From: Alistipes sp.
Lineage (GTDB): Bacteria > Bacteroidota > Bacteroidia > Bacteroidales > Rikenellaceae
Direction of reading: 5' to 3'
Length of the DNA stretch: 35,369 nucleotides
Assembly: GCA_017465605.1 (NCBI GenBank)
Contig: JAFTVW010000006.1
Location: 1-35,369, forward strand
Shown: in pieces, positions 34,740 through 35,369 of the stretch
Numbering within the stretch: position 1 is the first letter of the stretch
Layout of the letters: every line of letters starts with the position of its first letter
Notes under the pieces: model-generated
What the model was told of the DNA's origin: nothing
The model's input: only the letters and a program-made list of their open reading frames with translations
The model's database searches: none
Made by a program: the position numbers and the translations under genes

Positions 34740-35342
34740 ATGAATCGCCAAGCAGCCATCGAGGAAATTGAGTGGTACGAGCAGCTTGTGGCTCGTAAGT
34801 TACGACTTTGGGGCAAGGAGTTGAAACCCTCGCACAAAGAGCGACTCTTGGGCAATATGAGCGATGTATTGGAGCGCAAGAAATTACTGCAATACAAAGC
34901 ATACCCCGATGGTTACTACGCAGGTGAACTTAACGACAAAGAGATACCGCACGGATACGGCATACGCACCTACACCACTTCGCGACGTGACCGCTGGGTG
35001 ATGCACGCAGGATTTTGGGCCAATGGTCGGCCTATGGGTTCGCACACACTATACGATGCCGACTGCCCCAACGCTCGACACTATTTGGCCGAGATTACAT
35101 ATCGGGGTGAGCGTCGTAAGGAGCGGGGAACTATCGAATACAAACTCACCGAATCGGGCATAGATGGCCGCCGACACAAGTATCGCCACTACGAAGGATT
35201 CTCGCTCTCGACAATGGCCGTAGGTTTGAGTTTTGTCTATATGCTATGTTTTGCGCTGATAAGGAATGCGAAGGTTGGACTATTCGTGACTGCAATTGTT
35301 GCCATTCTTTATATGATTGGAAACATCAGGCGCAAAGAGTAA
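34740..35342 (+). CDS. MORN-repeat-like protein with two C-terminal membrane helices
   Basis: 200 residues without a signal peptide. Residues 59-78 (YYAGELNDKEIPHGYGIRTY) match the MORN repeat; 88-106 (MHAGFWANGRPMGSHTLYD) and about 115-135 look like two decayed repeats. Two hydrophobic segments, about 155-174 and 179-194, form a hairpin in the membrane with a basic C-terminus (RRKE), so the MORN part probably faces the cytoplasm. MORN repeats bind lipids or proteins in other systems. The function is unknown; the gene is likely cotranscribed with the exported protein 40 nt upstream. Confidence 0.75.
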   Translation: MNRQAAIEEIEWYEQLVARKLRLWGKELKPSHKERLLGNMSDVLERKKLLQYKAYPDGYYAGELNDKEIPHGYGIRTYTTSRRDRWVMHAGFWANGRPMGSHTLYDADCPNARHYLAEITYRGERRKERGTIEYKLTESGIDGRRHKYRHYEGFSLSTMAVGLSFVYMLCFALIRNAKVGLFVTAIVAILYMIGNIRRKE

Positions 35343-35349
35343 GGCAAAG

Positions 35350-35369
35350 GAATTCAAAATTCAAAATTC
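35350..35369. repeat. AATTCAAAATTC repeats at window end
   Basis: Two overlapping AATTCAAAATTC units directly after the MORN gene, the same unit as at 24993-25022. They run off the window. Confidence 0.55.

Overview
The window comes from a Bacteroidota genome, almost certainly order Bacteroidales. Three things support this: the gene order of the ribosomal cluster and of pdxJ/nadK/uppS/bamA/ompH, the TAnnTTTG -7 boxes (16831, 28702, 27269, 5531, 16176) with almost no Shine-Dalgarno sequences at real starts, and Bacteroidota-type protein features such as a zinc-ligand-poor L36 and HPMGGGEG in L2. I cannot name the genus safely.

Region 1 (1-16106, minus strand) is the str-S10-spc ribosomal supercluster. 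It reads from a promoter near 16180 in the order rpsL, rpsG, fusA, rpsJ, rplC, rplD, rplW, rplB, rpsS, rplV, rpsC, rplP, rpmC, rpsQ, rplN, rplX, rplE, rpsN, rpsH, rplF, rplR, rpsE, rpmD, rplO, secY, map, infA, rpmJ and the start of rpsM, which runs off the window. The genes are tightly packed, with 1-44 nt gaps or small overlaps, except at three places: a 218-nt gap between rpsJ and rplC, about 900 nt between rpsN and rpsH, and 102 nt between secY and map. The rpsN-rpsH gap is the strangest part of the window. It has a textbook intrinsic terminator just after rpsN, a broken ORF, and a perfect TATATTTG box ahead of rpsH. rpsH itself has an in-frame amber codon at codon 36, where its relatives have lysine.

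Region 2 (16107-16972) is an AT-rich divergent intergenic region with the rpsL promoter on one side and a near-perfect Bacteroidota promoter for leuS on the other. leuS (plus strand) is followed at 8-40 nt spacing by four exported enzymes: a double-domain alpha/beta hydrolase, a single-domain alpha/beta esterase, a GHL10-like lipoprotein and a second TIM-barrel-like lipoprotein. Together they look like a small carbohydrate esterase/glycosidase cassette without its own SusC/SusD pair. A strong two-way terminator (25025-25061) closes it.

Region 3 (25094-27259, minus strand) holds a CCA-adding/poly(A)-polymerase-type nucleotidyltransferase with an HD domain, and pdxJ. Region 4 (27260-33295, plus strand) holds nadK, an unusual 437-nt gap containing a second copy of the last 20 codons of nadK, then uppS, bamA and two Skp/OmpH-like chaperones. 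uppS makes the lipid carrier for envelope glycans, BamA inserts outer-membrane proteins, and the Skp proteins hold them in the periplasm, so this block is an envelope-biogenesis unit. Region 5 (33296-35369) holds a terminator, an exported protein of unknown function and a MORN-repeat protein with two membrane helices.

No rRNA, tRNA, CRISPR array, transposase, integrase or phage gene is visible. The observations most worth checking are the amber codon in rpsH with its interrupted operon, the duplicated nadK 3' end, and the extra N-terminal membrane segment of SecY.
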